The notes: generated by a model from the sequence alone, not told the origin. A stretch of DNA of 64,000 bases from Anaerolineae bacterium UTCFX1 (GCA_002050275.1 MWTB01000031.1:19654-83653), one strand, 5' to 3'. Positions 24,800 to 34,072 are shown, counted from the stretch's first letter. A program made the numbers and translations.

Positions 24800-25603
24800 A
24801 TGCCCGAGCTCCCCGAAGTCGAAACGATCGCTCGAAAACTTAAGCCCGAACTGGTTAACAGGACGATTCTATCCGCCGACCTGCGCTGGGCGCGCACGCT
24901 CGCTACGCCATCGCCGAGAAAATTCAAAGAGCAGATTCAAGGACAGCAGATCGTAGATATTGGTCGGCGCGCTAAATATTTGATCTTTCGCCTCTCCTCA
25001 TACAGTCTGCTCATTCATCTCCGCATGAGCGGCGACTTGTATATTAAAGACAGCGCTCTCTCAGCCGCAAAACACGATCGACTTATCATTAATGTATCAG
25101 GCGGCAGATCGGTCGCATTCAATGACACGCGCAAGTTCGGGCGCGTCTGGCTAACGAGCAATCCTGCAGATATTCTTGGCAAACTCGGGATCGAGCCTCT
25201 CGATAAGGAATTTACGTCGCAATGGCTCTATACGGCGTTACATAAAAGACATCGTCAACTCAAACCATTGCTGCTCGACCAAACGTTTATCGCCGGACTG
25301 GGCAATATTTACACCGACGAGGCGCTGAACATCGCCAAACTGCACCCGCAACGCGATTCGAGTTCGGTCACGGTAAAACAGGCGGAAGCGTTGCGCGACG
25401 CGATCCAAAACATCTTGCAAGAAGGCATCCGTCGCAACGGCGCGACTATTGATTGGGTCTATCGCGGCGGAGAATTTCAAAATTATTTTCGAGTATACGA
25501 CCGCGAAGGATACCCATGTCAAAACTGCGGCGCTATAATTGAGCGCATGATCGTCGCCCAACGAGGCACGCATTACTGCCCAAACTGTCAAAAGGTAAAA
25601 TAA
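24800..25603 (+). CDS. mutM: Formamidopyrimidine-DNA glycosylase (Fpg)
   Basis: The 267-residue base-excision repair enzyme removes 8-oxoguanine and nicks the abasic site. The start at 24800 is fixed because the mature N-terminus must be Pro-Glu (MPELPEVETIARKL), the catalytic P and E. Other family landmarks are GRRAKYLIF (conserved Lys), HLRMSGDLYI, the DxRKFG element NDTRKFGRVW, GLGNIYTDEAL and a C-terminal zinc finger with CQNC and CPNC. An AT-rich CAATAT five bases before the ATG may be a -10 box giving a leaderless message. The next gene follows after three bases. Confidence 0.95.
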   Translation: MPELPEVETIARKLKPELVNRTILSADLRWARTLATPSPRKFKEQIQGQQIVDIGRRAKYLIFRLSSYSLLIHLRMSGDLYIKDSALSAAKHDRLIINVSGGRSVAFNDTRKFGRVWLTSNPADILGKLGIEPLDKEFTSQWLYTALHKRHRQLKPLLLDQTFIAGLGNIYTDEALNIAKLHPQRDSSSVTVKQAEALRDAIQNILQEGIRRNGATIDWVYRGGEFQNYFRVYDREGYPCQNCGAIIERMIVAQRGTHYCPNCQKVK

Positions 25604-25606
25604 ATT

Positions 25607-26167
25607 ATGCACGTCACTTGGACAATTAATTGGACGATCGTCGGATGGGTTCTCGCTGTTCTCGTCTTTTATTTAATCGGTTTCTATGAAGGACAAGCCA
25701 AAGGCTACAAACGGCGTAAGCGCGAAGAAGAGCAAGAGAAATTATCGAACGCTCCGAATCCGATTCAAACCGCGCCAGAGATCAAAACGGAAGTTGAAGC
25801 CGCGTCGCCGATTACGCCCTCCCCAGCGCCCATCCAACAGCCGCTTCCGCCGCCGCAACCAGCCCCTCTACCGCCTCTCCCAACGCCCCTGCCTGTAGAA
25901 AAACCAACGCCCAAAAAAGCGGAGCGTCCTTCTACGCCTACCAGCAGTATCGTCGAACAGATCAATTCGATTCTACAAGAACGCATCGCCGGAACGCCGT
26001 TGGCGTATAAGCGCATTTTCCTATCGCAATCGCTCGAAGGCGGCGTGGTTGTTCATGCCGGGCAAGAGCGCTACGACGGCATTAATGAAACGCCGGAAGG
26101 GGAAGTCAAAGACGCTATTCGCGCGGCGATCGCGGAATGGGAAAAGAAATACACTCCCGGTCTATGA
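25607..26167 (+). CDS. Membrane-anchored protein of unknown function with Pro-rich linker
   Basis: This 186-residue protein has one N-terminal TM helix (IVGWVLAVLVFYLIGFYEG), a charged segment (KGYKRRKREEEQEK), a Pro/Ala-rich linker (residues about 50-110) and a C-terminal domain of about 70 residues beginning SSIVEQINSILQERI, with VVVHAGQERYDGINE. The topology suggests a membrane-tethered cytoplasmic domain. It follows mutM after three bases and overlaps the convergent USP gene by six bases. No family recognised. Confidence 0.65.
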   Translation: MHVTWTINWTIVGWVLAVLVFYLIGFYEGQAKGYKRRKREEEQEKLSNAPNPIQTAPEIKTEVEAASPITPSPAPIQQPLPPPQPAPLPPLPTPLPVEKPTPKKAERPSTPTSSIVEQINSILQERIAGTPLAYKRIFLSQSLEGGVVVHAGQERYDGINETPEGEVKDAIRAAIAEWEKKYTPGL

Positions 26168-27013
26168 CCTGCGTCCGGTAAATCGCGCTGTCAGCACGGG
26201 GCGCCGCGCCGCTTCCGCCACTTCCGCCGCAATGTTCGGCGCATAGAATTGGCGCAGCGTATCGGCGCTGTATGCCGACCCCATACAAACAAGATCATAC
26301 GCGCCCTCTTCGATCTCATCCACGATCTCTTCGATAATATCCCCCTGTCGCACTTTGATGCTCGCTTCCAAGCCCGCTCTCCGCGCAATTTCCAACGCGT
26401 TCCTTAGACTGCGCCCGGGCAACGTATCCGTCTCCGCTAGGTTTTCCACATGTTTTTGCACATTGCGCGCGCTGGGATAATCCAGATCGGTCGGCGGGAT
26501 AACATACAAGATCGTGACCTCTGCGGCAACGGCGCGCGCGATCTGAATCGCGATGCTCTCCGCATCCTTCGCGTATCCTAGCCCGCCCACAGTGACTAGA
26601 ATCTTCGTCACGGGCAAGTTTGCTTCAGGCACATATAAGATCGGATTGCGAATCTGCTCCATCAACAGGCGAATCGAACGTCCCGTCAGCCAACGCCTGA
26701 AGGCGGGTCTGCCCAGCGGACCGATAACCGTGATCAGGTCGCCTTGATTCGCAAATTCAGGGACGATCTTTTCAGCGGGTCCGTTGCGAACATCGAGAGC
26801 ATATTCCACGCCAAGTTTCTGAAACAGTTCAACCGCCTGCGCAAAAACATCTTCTAATGGATGATGATCGTCCATCATCTCCGAGTCAAAGCTTTCGATC
26901 GCGCCGAGAAGCGTGCATTTAATTTTCATCGCGCCCGCCAGCGCCGCACCGAACTCAACTGCGGGCCAAGTCCCTTTAAACCCATTCGTAACGATTAAAA
27001 ACTCAGTTGCCAT
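26162..27013 (-). CDS. Universal stress protein with two USP domains
   Basis: The 283-residue protein carries two UspA-like alpha/beta domains. The first (residues about 4-140) starts MATEFLIVTNGFKGTW. The second (about 145-283) starts VTKILVTVGGLGYAKDAE and ends near DLVCMGSAYSADTLR and IAAEVAEAARRPVLTARF, matching the ATP-binding G-2x-G-9x-G(S/T) type tail only loosely. Such tandem proteins are stress-related and often nucleotide-binding. Its ATG overlaps the chromate-transporter stop by one base, so it is the third gene of that operon. Confidence 0.75.
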   Translation of the reverse strand: MATEFLIVTNGFKGTWPAVEFGAALAGAMKIKCTLLGAIESFDSEMMDDHHPLEDVFAQAVELFQKLGVEYALDVRNGPAEKIVPEFANQGDLITVIGPLGRPAFRRWLTGRSIRLLMEQIRNPILYVPEANLPVTKILVTVGGLGYAKDAESIAIQIARAVAAEVTILYVIPPTDLDYPSARNVQKHVENLAETDTLPGRSLRNALEIARRAGLEASIKVRQGDIIEEIVDEIEEGAYDLVCMGSAYSADTLRQFYAPNIAAEVAEAARRPVLTARFTGRRS

Positions 27014-27561
27014 TAGTAGCTCCGCCTGCCAAATAAAATAACGCCGAGAACGCCCGCGCCCAATAGAACAAACGGCGAGGGGATATTGAACCAGAACGCG
27101 ACCGCGCTAAAAGCGGCGATGAAAATCACACGACGATCCGTTTTCCTACGCGAGCCAGCGCGGAACAATTCCCATGCGACCATTACGATCAACGCAGCGA
27201 CGGCGGGACTCATGCCCGCCACAAAATTGGCTAACCAACCTGCATGTTGAATCCGTTGCAGGAATGCCGCGACGATTAACATCAATACGGTCGGCGGAAG
27301 GATCGCGCCCAGCAGCGCGGTGAGCACGCCGGGAATTCCGCCCGCTGCAAAGCCGACGAACATAGCAAGCTTCAACGCTTCACTGCCTGGCAACACATTC
27401 GAGAATCCAACCGCCTCCACAAAGCGCTCTTCGGTCATGATCTTGCCGACCGCCTCGTCGTATAAAAAGCCAATGGACGCGGGACCCGACGGAGAAAGAA
27501 TGTTCACCTTCAAGAACATCCACAACAAGCGAAGCCAAACAGAAACGGAAGTCTTGTTCAT
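27013..27561 (-). CDS. Chromate transporter family protein, C-terminal-half gene (SCHR)
   Basis: A 182-residue short-chain CHR protein with about five to six TM helices. The hallmark N-terminal stretch is FLKVNILSPSGPASIGFLYD, and LPGSEALKLAMFVGFAAGG and GILPP-like loops follow. It starts directly after the stop of its paralogue (TAA then ATG), which is the usual arrangement of two half-size ChrA proteins working as a heterodimer. CHR transporters export chromate by proton antiport, though many members probably move other oxyanions. Confidence 0.82.
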   Translation of the reverse strand: MNKTSVSVWLRLLWMFLKVNILSPSGPASIGFLYDEAVGKIMTEERFVEAVGFSNVLPGSEALKLAMFVGFAAGGIPGVLTALLGAILPPTVLMLIVAAFLQRIQHAGWLANFVAGMSPAVAALIVMVAWELFRAGSRRKTDRRVIFIAAFSAVAFWFNIPSPFVLLGAGVLGVILFGRRSY

Positions 27562-28077
27562 TTATTTAAACAGGAAGACGCCGATCACTCCCGCAACAAG
27601 GACGACAATGCGCGCAGGCGCGTTATAAAACATTACAAGCAGGCTGACAATACCGAGCGTCCAACTTTCCCATCCGATTGTGCCGCCTTGCTGAAAAATT
27701 TTCGCCGCAACGAAAAGCATTAGCACGGATATCGCCGGCGTGAGCCCCTCGATAAAATTACTCAGCCAGGCTTCGCGGCGCAGGCGGTGTAGAATCATCG
27801 TCACGCCCAAGATAATGATCGTGGGCGGCAGAATAGAACCAATCAATGCGATGAATCCGCCGGGGATGCCCGCCACGGCATAGCCGACGTACATCGCCAT
27901 TTGCAACGCATCGCTGCCCGGCAACACGGACGACAACCCGACTGCCTGAATAAACTGATCTTCAGTCACGAGTTTGCCGACCACCTCGTGATACAACAAA
28001 CCGACGGATGCGGGACCCGATGTGCTGAGCAGGTTGACTTTTAGAAATATCCAGAAGAGTTCGAGTAATTGATCCAC
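27562..28077 (-). CDS. Chromate transporter family protein, N-terminal-half gene (SCHR)
   Basis: A 171-residue short-chain CHR protein with the same signature (FLKVNLLSTSGPASVGLLYH, LPGSDALQMAMYVGYAVAG). It begins with a GTG at 28077 preceded by AAGGA. It leads a three-gene operon with its paralogue and the tandem USP protein. The two halves are clear duplicates by eye. Confidence 0.82.
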   Translation of the reverse strand: MDQLLELFWIFLKVNLLSTSGPASVGLLYHEVVGKLVTEDQFIQAVGLSSVLPGSDALQMAMYVGYAVAGIPGGFIALIGSILPPTIIILGVTMILHRLRREAWLSNFIEGLTPAISVLMLFVAAKIFQQGGTIGWESWTLGIVSLLVMFYNAPARIVVLVAGVIGVFLFK

Positions 28078-28119
28078 ACGTTTTCCTTATGTTGGGATAA
28101 TTCTAACAGAATAGAAACA

Positions 28120-28205
28120 TGTCATTCTGAGCCGCGCTCTTGCTCTTTGCGGCGAAGAATCTTTACGATAATCTCAGAGACCCTTCGCTGACGCTCAGGG
28201 TGACA
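28120..28205. repeat. Palindromic intergenic repeat (REP-like, CATTCTGAGC type)
   Basis: The ends TGTCATTCTGAGC (28120-28132) and GCTCAGGGTGACA (28193-28205) are imperfect inverted copies, and internal GCGAAGAATCT and AGACCCTTCGC form a second inverted pair. Elements ending in GTCATTCTGAGC/GCTCAGAATGAC are scattered through many bacterial genomes. This one is in the 207-base gap between the chromate and lyase genes. Confidence 0.7.
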
Positions 28206-28283
28206 TTTTCGGTCGTGTATTTGATATTGAACCTTCTCTACAAAGAACGGAGTACAATAGAAAAAAACATTTTCGGAGATTGT

Positions 28284-29762
28284 ATGACCTCAAAAGAATT
28301 TCGCAAAGAAAAAGATTCGCTCGGCGAACTCAATGTGCCAGCAGACGCGCTCTTCGGCGTGCAAACCCAACGCGCGGTGGAGAACTTCCCCATCAGCGGA
28401 CTCCGCCCGTGGCGCGCATTCATCTGGTCTATTGCGGCGGTCAAACGCGCGGCGGCGTCCGTGAATTTTGAATTGGGTCTCTTCAACGACCGCGAGGTGG
28501 ACGGAAAAAAGTTTACCGCGAAACAGTTGGCTGATTCTGTTGCGCAAGCCGCGACCGAAGTGATGGACGGCAAATGGGATTCGCAATTCGTCGTCGAGCC
28601 GTTTCAAGCGGGCGCGGGGACGAGTCACAACATGAACGCGAACGAGGTCATCGCAAACCGCGCCACGCAAATCCTCGGCGGCGACCTCGGCAAATATTAT
28701 GTGCATCCGAACGATCACGTCAACATGGCGCAATCTACGAACGACACAATCCCCACGTCAATTCGACTCGGCGCGTTGTGGCGCGTGGATGAGTTGCTCA
28801 CGTCGCTGAAAAATTTACAGTCCGCGTTAGAGACGAAGGCGAAAGAATTTGATTCGGTCGTCAAATCGGGGCGCACACATTTGCAGGACGCCGTCCCTGT
28901 GAGGTTGGGTCAGGAATTTTCGGCGTATGCCAAAGCGGTCGAACGCGATGCGGAACGCGTGCGTCGGTCGGCTGAGGGGTTGCGCAGGCTGGGGATCGGC
29001 GGCACAGCCGTCGGATCCGGGTTGAACGCGCATCCCGAGTATCACGCCCGCATGGTGAAAAAATTATCCGAGATCACCGGGCTTGAGTTGCAGACATCCG
29101 ATAATTTATTTGAGTCCATGCAATCCATGGCGGATGCGGCGGACTTTTCATCCTCACTGCGCACTCTCGCGTTGACGTTGATCCGCATCGCCAATGACTT
29201 CCGCCTCCTCTCCTCTGGACCTTCGACCGGGCTCGACGAGATCAGACTGCCTGCCGTTCAGCCGGGTTCTTCGATCATGCCGGGCAAAGTGAACCCTGTG
29301 CTGGCGGAGATGTTGGATCAAGCGATGTTCCATGTGATCGGATGCGACACGACGGTGGCGATGGCGGTGCAGGCGGGGCAACTCGAGTTGAATGTGATGA
29401 TGCCGATCATCGCGCATAATTTATTCGAGATGATGCAGGTGGTCATCGGCTCGGTGAACGCGTTTACCGAACGCGCGGTGAAAGGCGTGACCGCCAACCG
29501 CGAAAAAGCGGAAGGCTGGCTGGCGAAGAACGCGATCATCGTCACCGCGCTCAACCCCGTGATCGGATATTCACAAGGCGCGGCGTTGGTGAAAGAAGCG
29601 ATGTCGTTGAACGCCTCGATCAAAGAATTGGCAATCGAGAAGGCAAAGGCTGGCACGTTGAAACACCGCGACGAAGACAGACCCGTGAAGCCTGAGGAAA
29701 TTGAATTCGCGCTGAACGATTTGAGGAAACTGACGGATGGTGGGATTGTGGGAGGGGCGTAA
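28284..29762 (+). CDS. Aspartase/fumarase-superfamily lyase, aspartate ammonia-lyase more likely
   Basis: About 492 residues. Superfamily signature GSSIMPGKVNP and the conserved regions SGRTHLQDAVPVRLG (His/Thr) and HPNDHVNMAQSTND are intact. Aspartase-like hints are AGAGTSHNMN (aspartases have GAGTS, fumarases GSGTQ), QSTND (fumarases QSSND) and the NPV after the signature. Aspartase deaminates aspartate to fumarate; class II fumarase hydrates fumarate to malate. I favour aspartase but cannot exclude fumarase. The ATG at 28284 has GGAG upstream; an upstream frame extension from a TTG at 28140 would run through the repeat element and is rejected. Confidence 0.8.
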   Translation: MTSKEFRKEKDSLGELNVPADALFGVQTQRAVENFPISGLRPWRAFIWSIAAVKRAAASVNFELGLFNDREVDGKKFTAKQLADSVAQAATEVMDGKWDSQFVVEPFQAGAGTSHNMNANEVIANRATQILGGDLGKYYVHPNDHVNMAQSTNDTIPTSIRLGALWRVDELLTSLKNLQSALETKAKEFDSVVKSGRTHLQDAVPVRLGQEFSAYAKAVERDAERVRRSAEGLRRLGIGGTAVGSGLNAHPEYHARMVKKLSEITGLELQTSDNLFESMQSMADAADFSSSLRTLALTLIRIANDFRLLSSGPSTGLDEIRLPAVQPGSSIMPGKVNPVLAEMLDQAMFHVIGCDTTVAMAVQAGQLELNVMMPIIAHNLFEMMQVVIGSVNAFTERAVKGVTANREKAEGWLAKNAIIVTALNPVIGYSQGAALVKEAMSLNASIKELAIEKAKAGTLKHRDEDRPVKPEEIEFALNDLRKLTDGGIVGGA

Positions 29763-29784
29763 CCTCCATCGGAACGGAGACAGC

Positions 29785-30438
29785 ATGGCTCAATTTAAGA
29801 TTCTACAGATGTTGGAAGACGCCATCTTCGAGATCATGGCGTGGCTCTTGTTGTTGCCAAAGACTCTGGCGCAAGTCGTTTTCAAACCGGTTCGCGCCAT
29901 CGAATATATTAACGGCGAGTGGGAGAAGAAACCTGCGGAGCGCTTCGATGAATTCCTCTCCCCCGTTGTGTTTTGGATCTTCGTCGCGGTCCTGCCCATG
30001 ACCTATGTCTTTCTCACAGAAACAGAAATTATAGAGAGCGGCGTTTTCGCTGTTTTTTCAGAAAATAAAATATGGTTGGGTGCGGGCATCGCCGCTCAGC
30101 CGCTCTTGGTCTACCTAATGTGGATCGAACTCATCAACAACCGTCCGCTCCGAAAATCAGCGTTGCAACGGATGTTTTATATCCAATGCTACGTTACCGC
30201 GCCCGCACTATTAGCAATAACACTGGCGCTCCGCCTCGCTTCCACGATACCGGCGGCTCAATTCTGGTCAGCGTTTGTCGTTGCATTTTTAATTTTCTAT
30301 GAAACGCTCGTCATGAGAAGCGAGTTGAAGATGCCTTGGACAAAGGCAGTCCTTACCGCCGCGGCGCCATTGGCAATCGTTGGAGCGCTCATCGCCCTGA
30401 TCGTGCTTATTGCGCAACTGCTCCGTCCGGTAATGTAG
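29785..30438 (+). CDS. Integral membrane protein of unknown function
   Basis: About 217 residues. A basic, amphipathic N-terminal third (residues 1-60, including VRAIEYINGEWEKKPAERFD) precedes four to five TM helices (for example LSPVVFWIFVAVLPMTYVFL, VLTAAAPLAIVGALIALIVL). The layout vaguely resembles Yip1/permease-like proteins but I do not recognise a family. The ATG at 29785 follows GGAG at a good distance; the upstream in-frame ATG at 29737 overlaps the lyase gene. The 3' end overlaps the convergent gene by 32 bases. Confidence 0.65.
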   Translation: MAQFKILQMLEDAIFEIMAWLLLLPKTLAQVVFKPVRAIEYINGEWEKKPAERFDEFLSPVVFWIFVAVLPMTYVFLTETEIIESGVFAVFSENKIWLGAGIAAQPLLVYLMWIELINNRPLRKSALQRMFYIQCYVTAPALLAITLALRLASTIPAAQFWSAFVVAFLIFYETLVMRSELKMPWTKAVLTAAAPLAIVGALIALIVLIAQLLRPVM

Positions 30439-31447
30439 CGGCGCGTATCGCCGTTACGCGCATAACGCGCCGGTCTTTGCCGCCGAAGCGATATTTGTAC
30501 TCTTCGTCTCCGCGCATAAAGTCAAACTCCGAGCGTCCGTTCTCGCAACACCATTGAATAGTGAGCGCGAGCAATACCCAACCGGGCGACAACTCCATGT
30601 GATCGCGGCTGACACCGGAGTTATATCCCCACAGTTTATTTTTATAGTCGAAGTTCAGCGACGCTGCCGATTTGACGCCGTCCACTTCGAGGAAAGCCAG
30701 CCACAAGTAACCGCTTTGGTGCGCTGCGCGTAGGGCGGCGGTCATATGTTCGCGCATCGCCGGGTGCAGAAAGTTCGCTTTGCTGGGGTCTTGCGTCATC
30801 AGGTGGAAGAAAGATTCCAGTTCCGGTTCGATCTCAGCGGACTTATCTACCAGACGGAAGACGACGCGTCCGCTTTCGGCGGCGCGGCGCATTTTACGGC
30901 GGATTTCATGCCGCTGTTTCTTATCAATGTTCGCCAGATAGTCGTCGAACGAGCCGTTCAATGCGATGCGCGGCGTAGGACGGTAGACCTCTTGCCGACA
31001 TTCCCAGCCGCGTTTTTCCGCTTCCGCTTGCAAGGCGGCAAGAGTGGGCGAATCATCGGGAAGGTTATACCAATCGAGAGCCGACCAACTGCCGCTATGA
31101 GAGGACGTGAGAAAATCCAACAGTCCCGTTAAGAAACGCGGTAGATCTTGTTCGCGCACGATCAGATCCAAATAATCGGAAACCTCGACGCTGCCGACGA
31201 GCAGCAACGCCGCGCGTCCGTCATGTTTCGCGATAAACAGCGGAGCAACGCCCACCAGCTGGTCGCCTTCCATAGCCGAGACTAGAATTAATTCGGCTTG
31301 TTTCCATTCGCCGCCACCAAGCGTCTGCCACCACGCGCTCAGATATTCGTAGCGCGAAAACGGCGTATCGGCGACGCTTTGCTCAACCAACGCATTCCAG
31401 GCGATCGGGTCGAACTCTAAAAAACTCTGATGCAGTTTAAATTCCAT
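30407..31447 (-). CDS. GNAT/FemAB-like acyltransferase (BioF2/CelD type)
   Basis: The 346-residue protein has the FemAB-like double-GNAT layout: an N-terminal domain with TPFSRYEYLSAWWQTLGGGE and a C-terminal domain with KKQRHEIRRKMRRA, GYLWLAFLEVDGVKSAASLNF and YNSGVSRDHMELSPGWVLL, then FDFMRGDEEYKYRFGG. CelD/BioF2-like members acylate sugars or peptides, often in cell-surface polymer synthesis. No membrane helix is present, so it is cytoplasmic. It stands alone, transcribed towards the lyase region. Confidence 0.75.
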   Translation of the reverse strand: MEFKLHQSFLEFDPIAWNALVEQSVADTPFSRYEYLSAWWQTLGGGEWKQAELILVSAMEGDQLVGVAPLFIAKHDGRAALLLVGSVEVSDYLDLIVREQDLPRFLTGLLDFLTSSHSGSWSALDWYNLPDDSPTLAALQAEAEKRGWECRQEVYRPTPRIALNGSFDDYLANIDKKQRHEIRRKMRRAAESGRVVFRLVDKSAEIEPELESFFHLMTQDPSKANFLHPAMREHMTAALRAAHQSGYLWLAFLEVDGVKSAASLNFDYKNKLWGYNSGVSRDHMELSPGWVLLALTIQWCCENGRSEFDFMRGDEEYKYRFGGKDRRVMRVTAIRAATLPDGAVAQ

Positions 31448-31526
31448 TCACATTCACCGTCGTTAAGAATTTTCTTTCGCTTTGCTCCGTCGCTTCCGCC
31501 CTTATCCTTTATTCAAATTTTACCAG

Positions 31527-31532
31527 TATAAT
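31527..31532 (+). promoter_or_regulatory. -10 box (TATAAT) of the phosphatase-like/propeller protein gene
   Basis: Perfect TATAAT 30 bases before the GTG start; expected transcript start near 31539 gives a short untranslated leader. Confidence 0.55.
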
Positions 31533-31561
31533 GATAGATAGTTTCTCATTATTCTTACGCC

Positions 31562-34072
31562 GTGCCAACCTTCGATCTCCACATCCTTCCTATTCGCCGT
31601 ATGCATGGGCAAACACAAGCGGACATGCCCGGCTTGCTCGCGCTCACGCCTGCGCGCAAGGTCGCGCGCGGACGCGAAAAAGACAGCCTGATCGTCTACC
31701 TTGCGCTGTCAAATCATGCGTCGCTTTCCAACGCAGAACTGGCGCAGGTAAACCATAATGCGGCGGACGTTTTCTATCAAACGCCCGGCTCGCTGACCTC
31801 CGCCATGCGTAAAGCCGCCGATTATATCAACGCGGCGTTATTTGAGCGCAATCGTTCCGCCGGCGAACGCGGTCAGTACACGCTCGGTTTTCTCGCGCTT
31901 GCCGCTGTGCGCGAATCGCAATTTACCCTGCTTCTAAGCGGACCGATGCGCGCAATCTGGACGGGCGAAGGACCGACGCGTCAAGTCTACGATCCCGCGC
32001 TTTCAGGAAAAGGGGTAGGCGCGAGTCAGAACTTCCAATTTCATTTTTCACAACTAGAACTTCACCCTAACGATTTGGTTATATTATGCGCCACGTTTCC
32101 AAAAGATTGGGAAACCGATCTACTGGGCGAACGTCCGCCCGCTTCGTTCGATGCAATGTATCGCAAATTAACTTTTGCCAAAGGCGATCTTCATGCCGCG
32201 CTCATTCAGCCGCAACCCGGGCGGGGATTGATCACGATCTTACGCGTGGACGTCGGCGATACTCCGCCGGAGCAAACGCGCCATCCAGTCGCACCCATGC
32301 CTCCCGATACGGAAAGCGTAGAAAGCCCGCAGGAATCGGCTAACGCTCCGGTTTCAAACATCCAACCCGACGCTTCATCAAATGTGAGCATCTCTTCTCC
32401 TCCTATCACGGAAGAACAGCTCGATACTCTAGCAGATTTCGGCGCACATTTCATTCAAGCATCCGCCTCTGCGCCGCTCTCCCATCCAACAGCGACGCCT
32501 CCCCTATCTCCAGATGAAATACGCCCCTCCGCGCCGCGCAACTTTCCGTCGTCCATTCCACGAGCGGCGTCGGGCGACCCTGAGCCGTTAAAAACGGATA
32601 TCGCCGATCAAACAACGCAAGACGATGCGGAAGAAGAGGATGAACGCCCGGTAAACGGCGCAACACCTGCAAACGTAAAAGCGGACACCTCCGACGCGCA
32701 TAAGATCGTCACACGGCAGATGGCGAAAATGATCGTAGGCGTAATCCAAACTGCGCGAAATCTAAGCGCAAGGTTGGGAGACTCGTTGCAACGGTTTATT
32801 CCACGGTTATTGCCCGGAGCGGAATCATCCGCAAAGGAAGGAGCGCAACAGCCGATGCTCTTTGCGCCCACTCACTTATTAAGCTTCATCGCCGTCGCTA
32901 TTCCAGTTCTAATTGCAACGATCGGAGTAGTCGTTTACCTACGCTCTGGTCAAGGCGTGCAATATAGCGAATATTATCGTCAGGCGCAGAACGAAGTCGC
33001 GCGCGCGCTAAGCGAGAAAGATCCGTTACACCAACGCGACGCTTGGGAGAAGTCTCTTGAACTGATCGATCAGGCGGAAACATACGGCGCGACCGAACAA
33101 TCCGGTCAATTGCGGCAGATGGCGCAAGCCAACCTCGACGCGCTGATGGGTATACTGCGCCTTGAATTTATCCCTGCATTTACCGGCGGACTCGGCAACG
33201 ACGCACATATCAGCCGTATGGCGGCGAACGAAAGCAATTTATATATGCTCGAAGCGACGCGCGGCGAAATCCTTCATGCATCATTCACCGGTCGCGGTCT
33301 CGAATTGGACGCTTCTTTCAAATGTCAGCCGGGCAGTTACGCCGGCTACAAAGTCGGCGCGCTGGTTGACTTGGCGATATTGCCCAAGGTCAACCTCGTC
33401 AGCGCCGCCGTAATGGGCGTAGACGCGGAAGGGAATCTGCTGTACTGCGCGCCGGGGCAAGCGCCGCAAGTCCTCCCGCTTCCGGCGCTCCCCAATACCG
33501 ATTGGGAGCGCATCACCGGCTTTGCGCTGGATAGCGACACTCTCTATGTGCTAGACGCCTCCGCGCGTTCAGTCTGGGTGTATCAAGGACAAGAAAGCGC
33601 TTTCACAAGTACGCCTTATTTTTATTTTAGCAATCAGATTCCGACCACGCTCGACACGGCGATTGATATCGCCGTAAGCGGCGACGACCTCTACCTGCTT
33701 CACGCCGACGGTCACATCTCAACCTGCACTTTTAGCCGCATCTCGCAAACTCCAACGAAGTGCGCTGATCCGCTTAATTTTGCCGACCCATTTCCAGCGC
33801 ATCAAGACCGCAATATCTTCGCGCAGGCGCACTTTACGCGCATAGCTCTCACCGCTTTGCCAAACTCCGTTCTGCTCCTGCTTGATGCGGAAAACCGTAC
33901 CGTCTTTCGCTTCACGCCGCGTTCGCTCGAACTTCAAAATCAACTCACTGGCTTCGCAGGCAAAGATAATCCATTCCAAGCGGGCTCCATAGACGCTATG
34001 ACCGTCAGCCCCAATTATGTGTTGTACCTTGCTATCGGAAATCAAATCTACTTCGCAACCAATTTACCGTAG
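31562..34072 (+). CDS. Large transmembrane protein: PP2C-like cytosolic domain, acidic linker, extracytoplasmic beta-propeller
   Basis: 836 residues in three parts. Residues 1-225 look like a degenerate PP2C-type phosphatase domain (KDSLIVYLALSNHASL, FLALAAVRESQFTLLLSGPM, DLVILCATFPKDW) without the clear metal-binding Asp set. Residues 230-430 are disordered and rich in Pro/Ser/Asp. A TM helix at about 440-460 (LLSFIAVAIPVLIATIGVVV) leads to a short coiled segment (EYYRQAQNEVARALSE) and a C-terminal repeat region with strand motifs (YMLEATRGEILHASF, LYVLDASARSVWVY, LLLLDAENRTVFRFTP) typical of a six-bladed propeller. A GTG start is assumed. Probably a sensor linking outside ligand binding to an intracellular phosphatase-like output. 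Confidence 0.65.
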   Translation: MPTFDLHILPIRRMHGQTQADMPGLLALTPARKVARGREKDSLIVYLALSNHASLSNAELAQVNHNAADVFYQTPGSLTSAMRKAADYINAALFERNRSAGERGQYTLGFLALAAVRESQFTLLLSGPMRAIWTGEGPTRQVYDPALSGKGVGASQNFQFHFSQLELHPNDLVILCATFPKDWETDLLGERPPASFDAMYRKLTFAKGDLHAALIQPQPGRGLITILRVDVGDTPPEQTRHPVAPMPPDTESVESPQESANAPVSNIQPDASSNVSISSPPITEEQLDTLADFGAHFIQASASAPLSHPTATPPLSPDEIRPSAPRNFPSSIPRAASGDPEPLKTDIADQTTQDDAEEEDERPVNGATPANVKADTSDAHKIVTRQMAKMIVGVIQTARNLSARLGDSLQRFIPRLLPGAESSAKEGAQQPMLFAPTHLLSFIAVAIPVLIATIGVVVYLRSGQGVQYSEYYRQAQNEVARALSEKDPLHQRDAWEKSLELIDQAETYGATEQSGQLRQMAQANLDALMGILRLEFIPAFTGGLGNDAHISRMAANESNLYMLEATRGEILHASFTGRGLELDASFKCQPGSYAGYKVGALVDLAILPKVNLVSAAVMGVDAEGNLLYCAPGQAPQVLPLPALPNTDWERITGFALDSDTLYVLDASARSVWVYQGQESAFTSTPYFYFSNQIPTTLDTAIDIAVSGDDLYLLHADGHISTCTFSRISQTPTKCADPLNFADPFPAHQDRNIFAQAHFTRIALTALPNSVLLLLDAENRTVFRFTPRSLELQNQLTGFAGKDNPFQAGSIDAMTVSPNYVLYLAIGNQIYFATNLP

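Noticed and set aside
28140..28283. N-terminal extension of the aspartase/fumarase-type lyase
   Set aside because: It runs through the palindromic repeat and lacks family similarity; the ATG at 28284 has a ribosome binding site.
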